Source of the DNA: Betaproteobacteria bacterium
Lineage (GTDB): Bacteria > Pseudomonadota > Gammaproteobacteria > Burkholderiales > SG8-39
Direction of reading: 5' to 3'
Length of the DNA: 9,184 nucleotides
NCBI GenBank assembly: GCA_005881355.1
Contig: VBDM01000028.1
Location: 1-9,184 of the forward strand
Shown: one piece after another, positions 1 through 5,955 of the stretch
How positions within the stretch are numbered: the stretch's first letter is position 1
Layout: every line of letters begins with the position of its first letter
The notes under the pieces: model-generated
The model's input: only the letters and a program-made list of their open reading frames with translations
What the model was told of the DNA's origin: nothing
Database searches by the model: none
Position numbers and translations under genes: made by a program

Positions 1-286
1 GACCGCGTTGGAGTCATATACCGAAGTACCCGATGCAATATGGACCATTTTCGACTACGTACAGCTCATGCTGTGGCCGACTCCTTTGCTAATGGTGCCG
101 GTTGAAGAACCGGGCGCGCCAGACTTGAGCTCGTGGGGTTCGTTCGCGGTCGCAACGTTGGCGAACATCGCGGTATATGCCGGGCTCGCGGGTCTTATTT
201 GGATGGGGTTGGCGAAGTCTCGCTTGATCCTGGCGTTTCCCTTGCTGATAATCGCTGGTATTTGGTATGAGGTATGGCGCACCTAG
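1..286 (+). CDS. Small hydrophobic membrane protein, probably 5'-truncated by window edge
   Basis: The reading frame is open to the left edge and ends at TAG 284-286. A TTG at 8 could serve as start (92 aa), but there is no room to see a ribosome binding site, so the true start probably lies outside the window. The visible part has an amphipathic, aromatic-rich beginning (WTIFDYVQLMLWPTP), a short proline/acid-rich stretch (VPVEEPGAPD), and two likely membrane segments: about residues 42-69 (AVATLANIAVYAGLAGLIW) and 73-90 (LILAFPLLIIAGIWYEVW), joined by a short KSR loop. It probably sits in the inner membrane. I do not recognise a family and no catalytic motif is visible. Base composition here is lower than in the rest of the window (169 G+C in the first 300 bases, 56%). 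A gap of 52 bases separates it from the next gene on the same strand. Confidence 0.6.
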   Translation, partial: TALESYTEVPDAIWTIFDYVQLMLWPTPLLMVPVEEPGAPDLSSWGSFAVATLANIAVYAGLAGLIWMGLAKSRLILAFPLLIIAGIWYEVWRT

Positions 287-326
287 TGCACTCACCGCGC
301 CGATCCGTTGGCGGCTCCAACACATC

Positions 327-333
327 GAGGTGA
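327..333 (+). promoter_or_regulatory. Ribosome binding site deciding the DUF2277 start
   Basis: GAGGTGA lies a few bases before ATG 339. It favours this start over the in-frame ATG at 267, which would overlap the end of the preceding gene and add 24 residues unlike the family. Confidence 0.6.
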
Positions 334-338
334 CGCTT

Positions 339-608
339 ATGTGCAGAAACATCAAGACCCTGTTCAACTTCGAACCGCCTGTGACGGACGAAGAAATTCG
401 TGCGGCCGCACTGCAATTCGTGAGAAAGGTGAGCGGCTTCAACAAGCCATCGAAAGCCAACGAAGCTGCATTTCTTGCGGCTGCTGACGAGGTAGCCGCA
501 GTTTCCAGAAACCTTCTGACCTCGCTTGAGACGAACGCACCACCGAGGAACCGTGCAGAAGAGGCGGCCAAGGCACGAGCGCGCGCTGCTCAGAGGTTTT
601 CCACCTAA
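339..608 (+). CDS. DUF2277 family protein
   Basis: This 89-residue protein matches the small uncharacterised DUF2277 family from memory of its hallmark N-terminus MCRNIKTLFNFEPP, followed by an acidic helix start (TDEEIRAAALQFVRK), the segment SGFNKPSKANEAAF at residues 32-45, and the closing NAPPR...AKARARAAQRF. The length is the family's usual one when the ATG at 339 is used, and a GAGG Shine-Dalgarno supports it. No signal peptide or membrane segment is seen, so it should be cytoplasmic; the C-terminal half is alanine/arginine-rich and helical. Its function is unknown in the family. Cys2, right after the start, is part of the conserved signature. The paiB-like gene follows on the same strand after 42 bases, so the two may share a transcript. 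Confidence 0.88.
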   Translation: MCRNIKTLFNFEPPVTDEEIRAAALQFVRKVSGFNKPSKANEAAFLAAADEVAAVSRNLLTSLETNAPPRNRAEEAAKARARAAQRFST

Positions 609-638
609 ACAGTTCGCCACCCAACCGCACATTCGAGC

Positions 639-642
639 GGAG
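639..642 (+). promoter_or_regulatory. Ribosome binding site for the paiB-like gene
   Basis: GGAG lies 8 bases before ATG 651. It supports that start, which also matches the family N-terminus MYLPSHF. Confidence 0.5.
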
Positions 643-650
643 CGCCCAGC

Positions 651-1289
651 ATGTACCTGCCGTCGCATTTTGAAGAAACACGCGTCGACGTCCTCCATCA
701 GCTGATTCGCGAGCACTCGCTTGCGGTCCTGGTGACCCTCGGCGCGGAAGGACTGAACGCAAACCACATCCCTTTCGAGATCGAGCCGGCACCGGCTCCG
801 TTCGGGACTCTGCGCGGCCACGTGGCCCGCGGCAATCCGGTATGGCGCGACTTCTCCAAGGACGTCCAGGCGCTCCTGGTCTTCCAGGGGCCCAAGGCCT
901 ACATCACTCCCTCGTGGTATCCGACCAAGAGGGAAACCGGAAAGGTCGTGCCGACCTACAACTACATAGTCGTCCACGCCTACGGCCCCTTGCGAGTCGT
1001 CGAAGACCGCGCGTGGCTGCGGGAGCTGGTGGAACGGCTCACGACCCGGCACGAGGCCGCTAGGCCTGAGCCCTGGAAGATCACCGATGCACCCGGCGAC
1101 TATATCGAGAAGATGCTCGGCGCCATCGTCGGGATCGAGGTTCCGGTCGCCAGGCTCCTCGGCAAATGGAAGGCGAGTCAGAACCGGCCCCCGGCGGACC
1201 GCGACGGCGTCGTGAGAGGGCTGAGCGAAACCAACGACGCCGATGCCGCAACGATGGCGAGCTTGGTCAGGGAGTCCGCAAACTCATAG
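651..1289 (+). CDS. PaiB-type FMN-binding split-barrel protein (putative transcriptional regulator)
   Basis: The 212-residue product is a full-length PaiB/FMN_bind_2 family member. Visible family features are the N-terminus MYLPSHFEE, the strand LAVLVTLGAEGLNANHIPF (residues 24-42), GTLRGHVARGNPVW (52-65), the flavin-pocket region VFQGPKAYITPSWYPTK (77-93), GKVVPTYNYIVVHAYG (97-112), and the C-terminal IVGIEVPVARLLGKWKASQN (159-178). The fold is an FMN-binding split barrel related to pyridoxamine-phosphate oxidases. In Bacillus, PaiB is linked to negative control of sporulation and protease genes; in proteobacteria the role is poorly known, and flavin or heme binding or detoxification is possible. 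No DNA-binding helix-turn-helix is evident, so the regulator label is inherited rather than shown here. The protein should be cytoplasmic. Its TAG stop (1287-1289) abuts the stop of the opposing methyltransferase gene. Confidence 0.88.
   Translation: MYLPSHFEETRVDVLHQLIREHSLAVLVTLGAEGLNANHIPFEIEPAPAPFGTLRGHVARGNPVWRDFSKDVQALLVFQGPKAYITPSWYPTKRETGKVVPTYNYIVVHAYGPLRVVEDRAWLRELVERLTTRHEAARPEPWKITDAPGDYIEKMLGAIVGIEVPVARLLGKWKASQNRPPADRDGVVRGLSETNDADAATMASLVRESANS
1284..1289. other. Tail-to-tail convergent overlap of two stop codons
   Basis: The six bases hold both stops: TCA (1284-1286), read as TGA on the minus strand, and TAG (1287-1289) on the plus strand. Two convergent transcription units therefore meet with no spacer, and no hairpin with a T-tract is visible on either side. 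Termination must occur inside the opposing gene or be Rho-dependent. Confidence 0.85.
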
Positions 1290-1868
1290 TGCACCTCTCC
1301 TCGGCACCGTCCACAGATAGAGCGTGCTCGCTCCCGCCTGGACGGTCTTCTCCGGCGGCCAGTCGTCGCCGAAGCCGTAGCGATGGGCGACGATGCGCGT
1401 GCCGGGCTTGAGCTCTTTCATAAGCTTCGGCAGCAGGCGGCGGTTGAGCGTCTCTAAGAGGAACAGCGTCACCACGGTCGCCTCGCGGATGTCCGCGTCG
1501 AAAAGGTCGCCGCGAACGAAGCGCACCCGGTCCTCGACGCCGGCGCGGCGCGCGCGGTAGACCGCCATGCGCAAAGGGACCGGATTGATCTCGACGCCGA
1601 CACCCCGCGCGCCGAAGTCCTTCGCCGCCGCGATCACGATGCGCCCGTCTCCGCAGCCGAGGTCGTACACCACGTCGCTCGGGCCCGTTCCCGCGAGCTT
1701 GAGCATCCCTTCCACCGCCTCGTCGGTGCTCGGGAAATACGGAACTTCCGGCGGGAATACCGGTTCCACGCCGTCGGTGAGCGAAGTGTCTCCGCCCAGC
1801 TCGAGCGCGGCGCAACCGGAAATCAGCGCGACCGCGAGGACGATCGTGCGCGATTCCAGCTTACGCAC
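1284..1868 (-). CDS. Predicted lipoprotein with class I SAM-dependent methyltransferase domain
   Basis: From GTG 1868 the protein has 194 residues. The N-terminus is basic (RKLESR), then hydrophobic (TIVLAVAL), then a lipobox ISGC with Cys19, followed by Ala, so signal peptidase II processing is predicted. The remainder is a Rossmann methyltransferase: PEVPYFPSTDEAVEGML (40-56), motif I YDLGCGDGR (68-76), an acidic second strand GVGVEINP (89-96), VRFVRGDLFDADI (115-127), and TVVTLFLLETLN...LKPGTRIVAHR. The pattern resembles small DOT1-like methyltransferases, many of which I recall carrying signal peptides in proteobacteria. The GTG overlaps the permease stop (GTGCGTAA, 8 bases), implying translational coupling; an upstream TTG at 1886 would add six residues and fit the signal less well. 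The substrate is unknown. It is odd because SAM is cytoplasmic; it could be an inner-membrane protein facing the cytoplasm if not exported. Confidence 0.82.
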   Translation of the reverse strand: MRKLESRTIVLAVALISGCAALELGGDTSLTDGVEPVFPPEVPYFPSTDEAVEGMLKLAGTGPSDVVYDLGCGDGRIVIAAAKDFGARGVGVEINPVPLRMAVYRARRAGVEDRVRFVRGDLFDADIREATVVTLFLLETLNRRLLPKLMKELKPGTRIVAHRYGFGDDWPPEKTVQAGASTLYLWTVPRRGAL

Positions 1869-3210
1869 GAGCCCCCCGCCGTCCAAACAGCATGACGACG
1901 GCTCCCGTCGCCAGCACGCCGACGCCGACGAGCGCCCCCACGCCCGTGTAGGCGAGGCTCGAATAGAGCAGATAAAAACAGCAGAGGACGAATAGGAGGG
2001 GCGTCACCGGGAAAAACGGTACGCGAAACGGCCGCTCCCTCTCGGGCTCGTGGGTGCGCAACACGAACAGGGAAAGCCCGACCAGCAGAAAAAACGCCCA
2101 GAAAACGGGGGCGGTGTAATCCACCATGGTCTCGAAGTTCTTGCGCGTGAGCGTGCCGAGCAGAATCAGGCCGAGCGCGATCGCGGCCTGGAAGACATAG
2201 GAGTTGCGCGGCGCGCCGCTCGCGCTGTCCCAGCGGGCGAGAAAGGAGAAGAGCGGCCATTCCTGTCCGAGCGCAAAGTTCGAACGGGCGCCGACGATGA
2301 TGGTCGCGTTGACGGAAGTGAGCGTGGAAACCGCGATGATCAAGCTGATCAGCCGCGCGCCGTTTTCGCCCCAGACGCGCGCGAGGAGGTCGGCAGCGAC
2401 GACGTCCGACTTGCCCATCGCGGCCATGCCAAGACCCCGCAGATACGCGATATTGACGAGCACATAGAGCACAGTGACTACGCCCAAGGACAGGAGCAGC
2501 GACCGGATGATATTGCGATTGCGGTCCTTTACTTCCGCCGAGACATAGGCCGCTTCATTCCACCCGCCGTAGGTGAGCAGCACGAAAATCATGGATAGAC
2601 CGATGCCCGCGTACCACGACCTGTCCGCGACGGCCGCCTGCGCCGGCGCCGTCGCCGGGGCAAGGAACAATCCGGCGATCATGACGATCACGAGCCCGCC
2701 CACCTCGCACACCGTTAGCCAGTTCTGGGTGTGTTTGCCGGCCCGGATGCCGACGATGTTCACGCCGGTCAGCGCGGCCACGAGCAGCGCGGCGTAAATC
2801 GCCGGAGAGTGCTCGCCGAGCGGAAAGAGGCGCGTGCAATAGTCCCCGAATACGAATGCGAGCAACGCGATCGAGCCCGCGGCGATCACGGTCATGCGCG
2901 CCCAGGCGTAGAGAAAGGAGAGTTCCCTCCCGAAAGCGCGGCCCACAAAATGGTAGTCGCCGCCGGCGTGAGGATAGGCCGTCGCGAGCTCGGCGTAGCA
3001 AAGGGCCCCGATCACCGACACGACCCCGCCCGCGACCCACACGGCGATCATGACCCATTCGGCCCCGGTGTTGCCTGCCACGAGGGAAGGCGTCTTGAAA
3101 ATGCCGGCGCCGATGACGAGGCCGACGACGATCCCGACGGCATCGCCGAGCGACAGGACCTGCGCCGGCCCGGCGGCGGAATGCTGCGGGGGACTTTCGG
3201 GAGACGGCAT
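1861..3210 (-). CDS. APC-superfamily amino acid/amine permease
   Basis: This is a complete 449-residue polytopic inner-membrane transporter with about 12 hydrophobic segments after a short polar, proline-rich cytoplasmic N-terminus. The first helix carries the substrate-binding signature of the family, VIGAGIF (residues 32-38), and the second helix region ends in LCYAELATAYPHAGGDYHF (70-88), both typical of the LAT-like/APA branch. Later conserved pieces include YGGWNEAAYVSAEVKDRNRN in the helix 6 region and STLTSVNATIIVGARSNFAL in the helix 8 region. Such proteins move amino acids or polyamines as exchangers or proton symporters. ATG 3210 follows directly on the TAA of the SpeE-like gene, without its own clear Shine-Dalgarno, so it is probably translated by coupling; its end overlaps the methyltransferase lipoprotein start. 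The substrate cannot be assigned; the SpeE-like neighbour makes an amine or a modified amino acid a reasonable guess. Confidence 0.9.
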   Translation of the reverse strand: MPSPESPPQHSAAGPAQVLSLGDAVGIVVGLVIGAGIFKTPSLVAGNTGAEWVMIAVWVAGGVVSVIGALCYAELATAYPHAGGDYHFVGRAFGRELSFLYAWARMTVIAAGSIALLAFVFGDYCTRLFPLGEHSPAIYAALLVAALTGVNIVGIRAGKHTQNWLTVCEVGGLVIVMIAGLFLAPATAPAQAAVADRSWYAGIGLSMIFVLLTYGGWNEAAYVSAEVKDRNRNIIRSLLLSLGVVTVLYVLVNIAYLRGLGMAAMGKSDVVAADLLARVWGENGARLISLIIAVSTLTSVNATIIVGARSNFALGQEWPLFSFLARWDSASGAPRNSYVFQAAIALGLILLGTLTRKNFETMVDYTAPVFWAFFLLVGLSLFVLRTHEPERERPFRVPFFPVTPLLFVLCCFYLLYSSLAYTGVGALVGVGVLATGAVVMLFGRRGARA

Positions 3211-3984
3211 TTACAGAGTGAGGAACCGGGTCGTGTGAGGGTTGCGCTGGCGCAGCGCCGGGAGGCATTCCTCGAGCCGCAGCCCGAAGAGCGCGTTCGC
3301 CGCGCGCGCGCGGGACTTGAGCTCGGGCCAGGCGACGCGACGCGGCCCGCCGCGGTGCGCGAAGGCGATGAGGTTGTCCTCTTCCTGCGCGAGGAGCAGC
3401 GTGGGACCGCGGCCGAAGCTCCTCTCGATGCGGTCGAGGTGCCGTTCGATCTTCCCGTCGTCGGCCATGAAATTGGCGACCATGACGCCGGGGGAGCGCA
3501 ACGCCGCGAACGCGCCGTCGTAGAACGCCCGCGTGCACAGGCCTTCCGCAGGCCTGCCATCGACGAATCCGTCGACCACGAGCACGTCGGCGCTCGCGGG
3601 CCGCCGCGGCACGAGCTCTGCCCCGTCGCCGACCAGGATTTCGAGCCGATCATCCTCCTCGGGAAAGTGAAAGTACCGTCGCGCAACGGTGACCACTCCC
3701 GGGTCGATCTCCACCACGCTCACCCGCACATCCGGCATGCGCTGGCGGATGAAGCGCGCCATCGAGCCCCCGCCCAAGCCCACCATGAGAACGTCGCGCG
3801 GCTTCGGGCGGAAAAGCAGAAAAGCCATCATCGCTTGGACGTAGTCGAGCTCGATCCTGTCGGGCGCGTCCAGGCGCATCGCGCTCTGGATCGCGTCCCC
3901 TCCGATCTGGAGCACGCGCACCCCGTCCTCCTCGACGATCTCGATCGCCCTGTGGCCCGCGAGAGCGTTGCGCAGGCGCTTCAT
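3211..3984 (-). CDS. Spermidine-synthase-like (SpeE-fold) protein
   Basis: The 257-residue product has the polyamine-synthase Rossmann core. A short N-terminal beta part (EDGVRVLQIGGDAIQSAM, then LDYVQAMMAFLLF) corresponds to the SpeE entry domain. Motif I is VLMVGLGGGSMARF (65-78), followed by VSVVEIDPGVV (88-98; Glu92 and Asp94 would hold the ribose of the nucleoside), LEILVGDGAELV (114-125), and ADVLVVDGFVDG (132-143). Asp138 sits where SpeE has its catalytic Asp, but the usual DSxDP signature is DGFVDG here, and the GGGDG loop is GLGGGS. Aminopropyl transfer to putrescine is therefore not assured; it could use another amine or be a methyltransferase. It should be cytoplasmic. ATG 3984 overlaps the upstream methyltransferase stop (ATGA), and its own TAA touches the permease ATG. 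A longer open frame upstream (to 4926) only runs across the neighbour out of frame. Confidence 0.84.
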   Translation of the reverse strand: MKRLRNALAGHRAIEIVEEDGVRVLQIGGDAIQSAMRLDAPDRIELDYVQAMMAFLLFRPKPRDVLMVGLGGGSMARFIRQRMPDVRVSVVEIDPGVVTVARRYFHFPEEDDRLEILVGDGAELVPRRPASADVLVVDGFVDGRPAEGLCTRAFYDGAFAALRSPGVMVANFMADDGKIERHLDRIERSFGRGPTLLLAQEEDNLIAFAHRGGPRRVAWPELKSRARAANALFGLRLEECLPALRQRNPHTTRFLTL

Positions 3985-4805
3985 TTTTCGGGCTTGGCCG
4001 CGGCGGCGAGGACCGCGGGCATGGGAATCTCGACGGTGCCCTGCGTCTGGAACGCCTCCGCGGCCTTGGCGGCCGCCGCGCGGATCGCCTCGAGGGCCTG
4101 GGCGGACTGCGCGTGCAGCAGCGCCTGGGTCCTCACCGTTCCGCCGAGAAACGCGTCGAACAGGAGCCCCGGCTCGCTGAACCGCCAGACCTGCGGAACT
4201 CTCTGCACGCTCACTTTCTGGAAGCCGGCGATTTTCAGGACCGTCTCGCTCTCCCTCGCGTCGCTGAACCGGAAGAACGGCGGCCCCGGGGGCAGCGACA
4301 CGTCGGGGTTGCCGTGCTTGCGCACCGCCTCCAGGATGATTCCGAAGCCCAGCGCCTCCTCCGGCTTCGCCCACACCGTGAACGCGTAGCGCCCGCCGGG
4401 ACGCAGAACGCGCAGCGCCTCGCTCAGCGCGTGCTCGGGCCGGGCAAGATGCAGCATGCCGAAATTCATTACCACGGCATCGAAAGAGCCGTCCGGAAAC
4501 GGCAGCGACTCGGCGTTGCCTTTGCGAAACTTGACTCCGGAATTCTGCGCGCGTGCGAGCCTCACCATCGCGAGGGAAAAATCCACGCCCGTGACGCGCG
4601 CGCCGCGGGCCGCCGCGGCCGCGGCAACGTAGCCCGGTCCGCTCGCCACGTCGAGCGCGCGCGCGCCCGAGCGCACTTCCGCCGCGTCGAGCAGCGGATC
4701 GATCGCCTGGCGGGTCAGGCTGCCGAAGGCGTCGTCGTATCGGCGGGCCGCGCCCTGCCAGCCCGCGTGCTCGAAGGCGCGAAACGCGCCTGTGCGCGAA
4801 GTCAC
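3981..4805 (-). CDS. UbiE/Methyltransf_11-type SAM-dependent methyltransferase
   Basis: The 274-residue cytoplasmic protein begins with a helical lid region (FEHAGWQGAARRYDDAFGSL, residues 11-30), then the SAM core: motif I ALDVASGPGYV (50-60), VTGVDFS (71-77) with Asp75 as the ribose-binding acid, FRKGNAESLPFPDGSFDAVV (93-112), and the post-core motif LRVLRPGGRYAFTVW (131-145). A C-terminal extension of about 125 residues (after AKPEEALGF) likely forms the acceptor pocket, including a helical alanine-rich stretch near the end. The family methylates quinones and many small molecules, so the substrate is open. The start is GTG 4805, overlapping the cupin stop as GTGA; its stop overlaps the next ATG as ATGA. 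Both junctions point to translational coupling. Frequent alanine and GC-rich codons match the neighbours, with no sign of recent transfer. Confidence 0.87.
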   Translation of the reverse strand: MTSRTGAFRAFEHAGWQGAARRYDDAFGSLTRQAIDPLLDAAEVRSGARALDVASGPGYVAAAAAARGARVTGVDFSLAMVRLARAQNSGVKFRKGNAESLPFPDGSFDAVVMNFGMLHLARPEHALSEALRVLRPGGRYAFTVWAKPEEALGFGIILEAVRKHGNPDVSLPPGPPFFRFSDARESETVLKIAGFQKVSVQRVPQVWRFSEPGLLFDAFLGGTVRTQALLHAQSAQALEAIRAAAAKAAEAFQTQGTVEIPMPAVLAAAAKPEK

Positions 4806-5212
4806 TTAACCGGCGTTGCGACGGGCTTGCCTTTTTCCACGATGTAGGTCGCAAACACGACCGCCTTGCCTTTCCCGGCATTCCGACCTGCATGGACCAC
4901 GCCGGCCGAGATGAAGAACGACTCACCGGCCTTGACGGTTCTCGCCGGCTGGCCGTCGACTTCGAGCACCAGAGCGCCTTCGAGCACGATGCTCAGCTCT
5001 TCGCCGGGGTGCGTGTGTCTGCCGACCGCCCCGCCGGGTTCGAACTCGGCGCGCGCCTGCACGGCGTGGCGGCCCGGAATGCTCAGGTCGCGGTCCTGCA
5101 CCTCCACGCGCTTGAATCCGGGCTGTTGTGCGTTCAGCGCCTGGACGCCCCATATGGCGGCGGCTGCGGCCACCGTCACTGTTGCGGCGAACGTCAATTT
5201 CGTTTTCTTCAT
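4802..5212 (-). CDS. Secreted single-domain cupin
   Basis: The 136-residue product has a Sec-type signal (MKKTKLTF, then an alanine/valine-rich core to about residue 26) with a probable cleavage site at LNA|QQ (28/29), so it should be periplasmic. The mature part is one cupin_2 barrel: metal-binding motif 1 is HTHPGEE (66-72), giving His66, His68 and Glu72, and the second motif is around AGESFFISAGVVHAGRNAG (95-113) with His107 as the likely fourth ligand. Such small cupins can be dioxygenases, isomerases or sensors; nothing here fixes the reaction. It heads the five-gene leftward cluster and has by far the clearest ribosome binding site in it. An exported cupin leading a set of cytoplasmic enzymes and a permease is slightly unexpected and could reflect processing of the transported compound outside the inner membrane. 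Confidence 0.87.
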   Translation of the reverse strand: MKKTKLTFAATVTVAAAAAIWGVQALNAQQPGFKRVEVQDRDLSIPGRHAVQARAEFEPGGAVGRHTHPGEELSIVLEGALVLEVDGQPARTVKAGESFFISAGVVHAGRNAGKGKAVVFATYIVEKGKPVATPVK

Positions 5213-5286
5213 GTCTCCTCCTTTTGGAACGGCTTATCGGAAGCTGCTTCAGCGCGAATACTACATCGGCCGGGCCGCCTTCGCTG
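5213..5286 (-). promoter_or_regulatory. Possible promoter/leader of the cupin cluster
   Basis: These 74 bases are the largest gap in the leftward block and the best place for a promoter of the five-gene cluster. They hold a perfect 11-base odd palindrome GAAGCTGCTTC (5240-5250), which could be a small operator, and a short GC hairpin (CGGC, loop of 3, GCCG) near 5268-5278 without a T-run. No convincing -35/-10 pair is visible, so the role is inferred from position. Confidence 0.3.
5217..5223 (-). promoter_or_regulatory. Strong Shine-Dalgarno for the cupin gene
   Basis: Read on the minus strand this is AAGGAGG, four bases before ATG 5212. It is the only near-consensus ribosome binding site among the five linked leftward genes, as expected if ribosomes load here and the downstream genes depend on coupling. 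Confidence 0.75.
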
Positions 5287-5931
5287 TCAGGCGACGTCGC
5301 CCGACTGGATGCGTCTCACGCCGGCCTTCTTCAGCTTTTCCCACGCGGCGGCGAGCGACCCTTGCATGTCGATCGCGCGGCAGGCGTCCTCGACGACCAG
5401 GGCGCCGAATCGGAGCTTGCGCGCGTCGAGCGCGGTCCACGCGACGCAGAAGTCCGTGGCGAGGCCGCACACGAATACGCGCTCGATGCCGCGCTCATCG
5501 AGGTAACCGTCGAGCCCGGTGCGGGTCCTGCGGTCGGCCTCGAGGAAGGCGGAGTAGCTGTCGACTTCCCTGTGCCAGCCCTTGCGGACCACGAGCTGCG
5601 CGTGCGCAATGGAGAGATCCTTGTGCAGGGCCGCGCCGTCGCTTCCCTGCACGCAGTGGTCGGGCCAGAGGACTTGCTCGCCGTAGGGGAGCTTGACGGT
5701 GTCGAACGGCTTCTTGCCGGGATGCGAAGTGGCGAACGAGCGGTGCCCGGGCGGATGCCAGTCCTGCGTCAGCACGACGTTCTCGAAGTGCTTGGCCAAG
5801 GCGTTGACGACTGGCACGACTTCGTCGCCCTTCTGCACCGCGAGCCTGCCGCCGGGGCAGAAGTCGTTCTGGACATCGACCACGATCAACGCGTCCTTCG
5901 CGCCCGGCTTGATTCTGGAGTTGTCTGCCAT
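5287..5931 (-). CDS. pncA: Nicotinamidase (pyrazinamidase) PncA
   Basis: The 214-residue protein is a complete isochorismatase-fold nicotinamidase that hydrolyses nicotinamide to nicotinate and ammonia in NAD recycling, in the cytoplasm. The catalytic triad is visible: Asp19 in ALIVVDVQNDF, Lys117 in VVRKGW, and Cys162 in CGLATDFCV. The metal site is Asp57, His59 and His63 in TQDWHPPGH. Further family features are the substrate-side region KPFDTVKLPYGEQVLWPDHCVQG (split here as KPFDTVKLPYGEQ and VLWPDHCVQG, residues 74-96) and SYSAF (125-129). The length agrees with the E. coli enzyme. ATG 5931 lies 24 bases after the stop of the molybdopterin oxidoreductase gene, without a good Shine-Dalgarno, so it may be translated from a shared transcript. 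The enzyme acts upstream of nicotinate salvage; the neighbour is not of the nicotinate-dehydrogenase family, so a joint pathway is not indicated. Confidence 0.95.
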   Translation of the reverse strand: MADNSRIKPGAKDALIVVDVQNDFCPGGRLAVQKGDEVVPVVNALAKHFENVVLTQDWHPPGHRSFATSHPGKKPFDTVKLPYGEQVLWPDHCVQGSDGAALHKDLSIAHAQLVVRKGWHREVDSYSAFLEADRRTRTGLDGYLDERGIERVFVCGLATDFCVAWTALDARKLRFGALVVEDACRAIDMQGSLAAAWEKLKKAGVRRIQSGDVA

Positions 5932-5955
5932 CGCCGCCAGAGGATTCCCCGGTCG

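Noticed and set aside
267..338. An earlier ATG for the DUF2277 gene.
   Set aside because: It overlaps the preceding gene, adds 24 residues foreign to the family, and lacks a good ribosome binding site; ATG 339 has one.
2731..4389. A 552-codon plus-strand open frame across the permease and SpeE-like genes.
   Set aside because: It is antisense to two well-supported families and shows no motif of its own.
3985..4926. A possible N-terminal extension of the SpeE-like protein giving a 571-residue fusion.
   Set aside because: The extra part is the methyltransferase gene read in another frame, rich in Arg and Gly. The ATG at 3984 with the ATGA overlap explains the start better.
5268..5278. A GC-rich hairpin after pncA as a terminator.
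   Set aside because: The stem is only 4 base pairs and no T-run follows on the minus strand.
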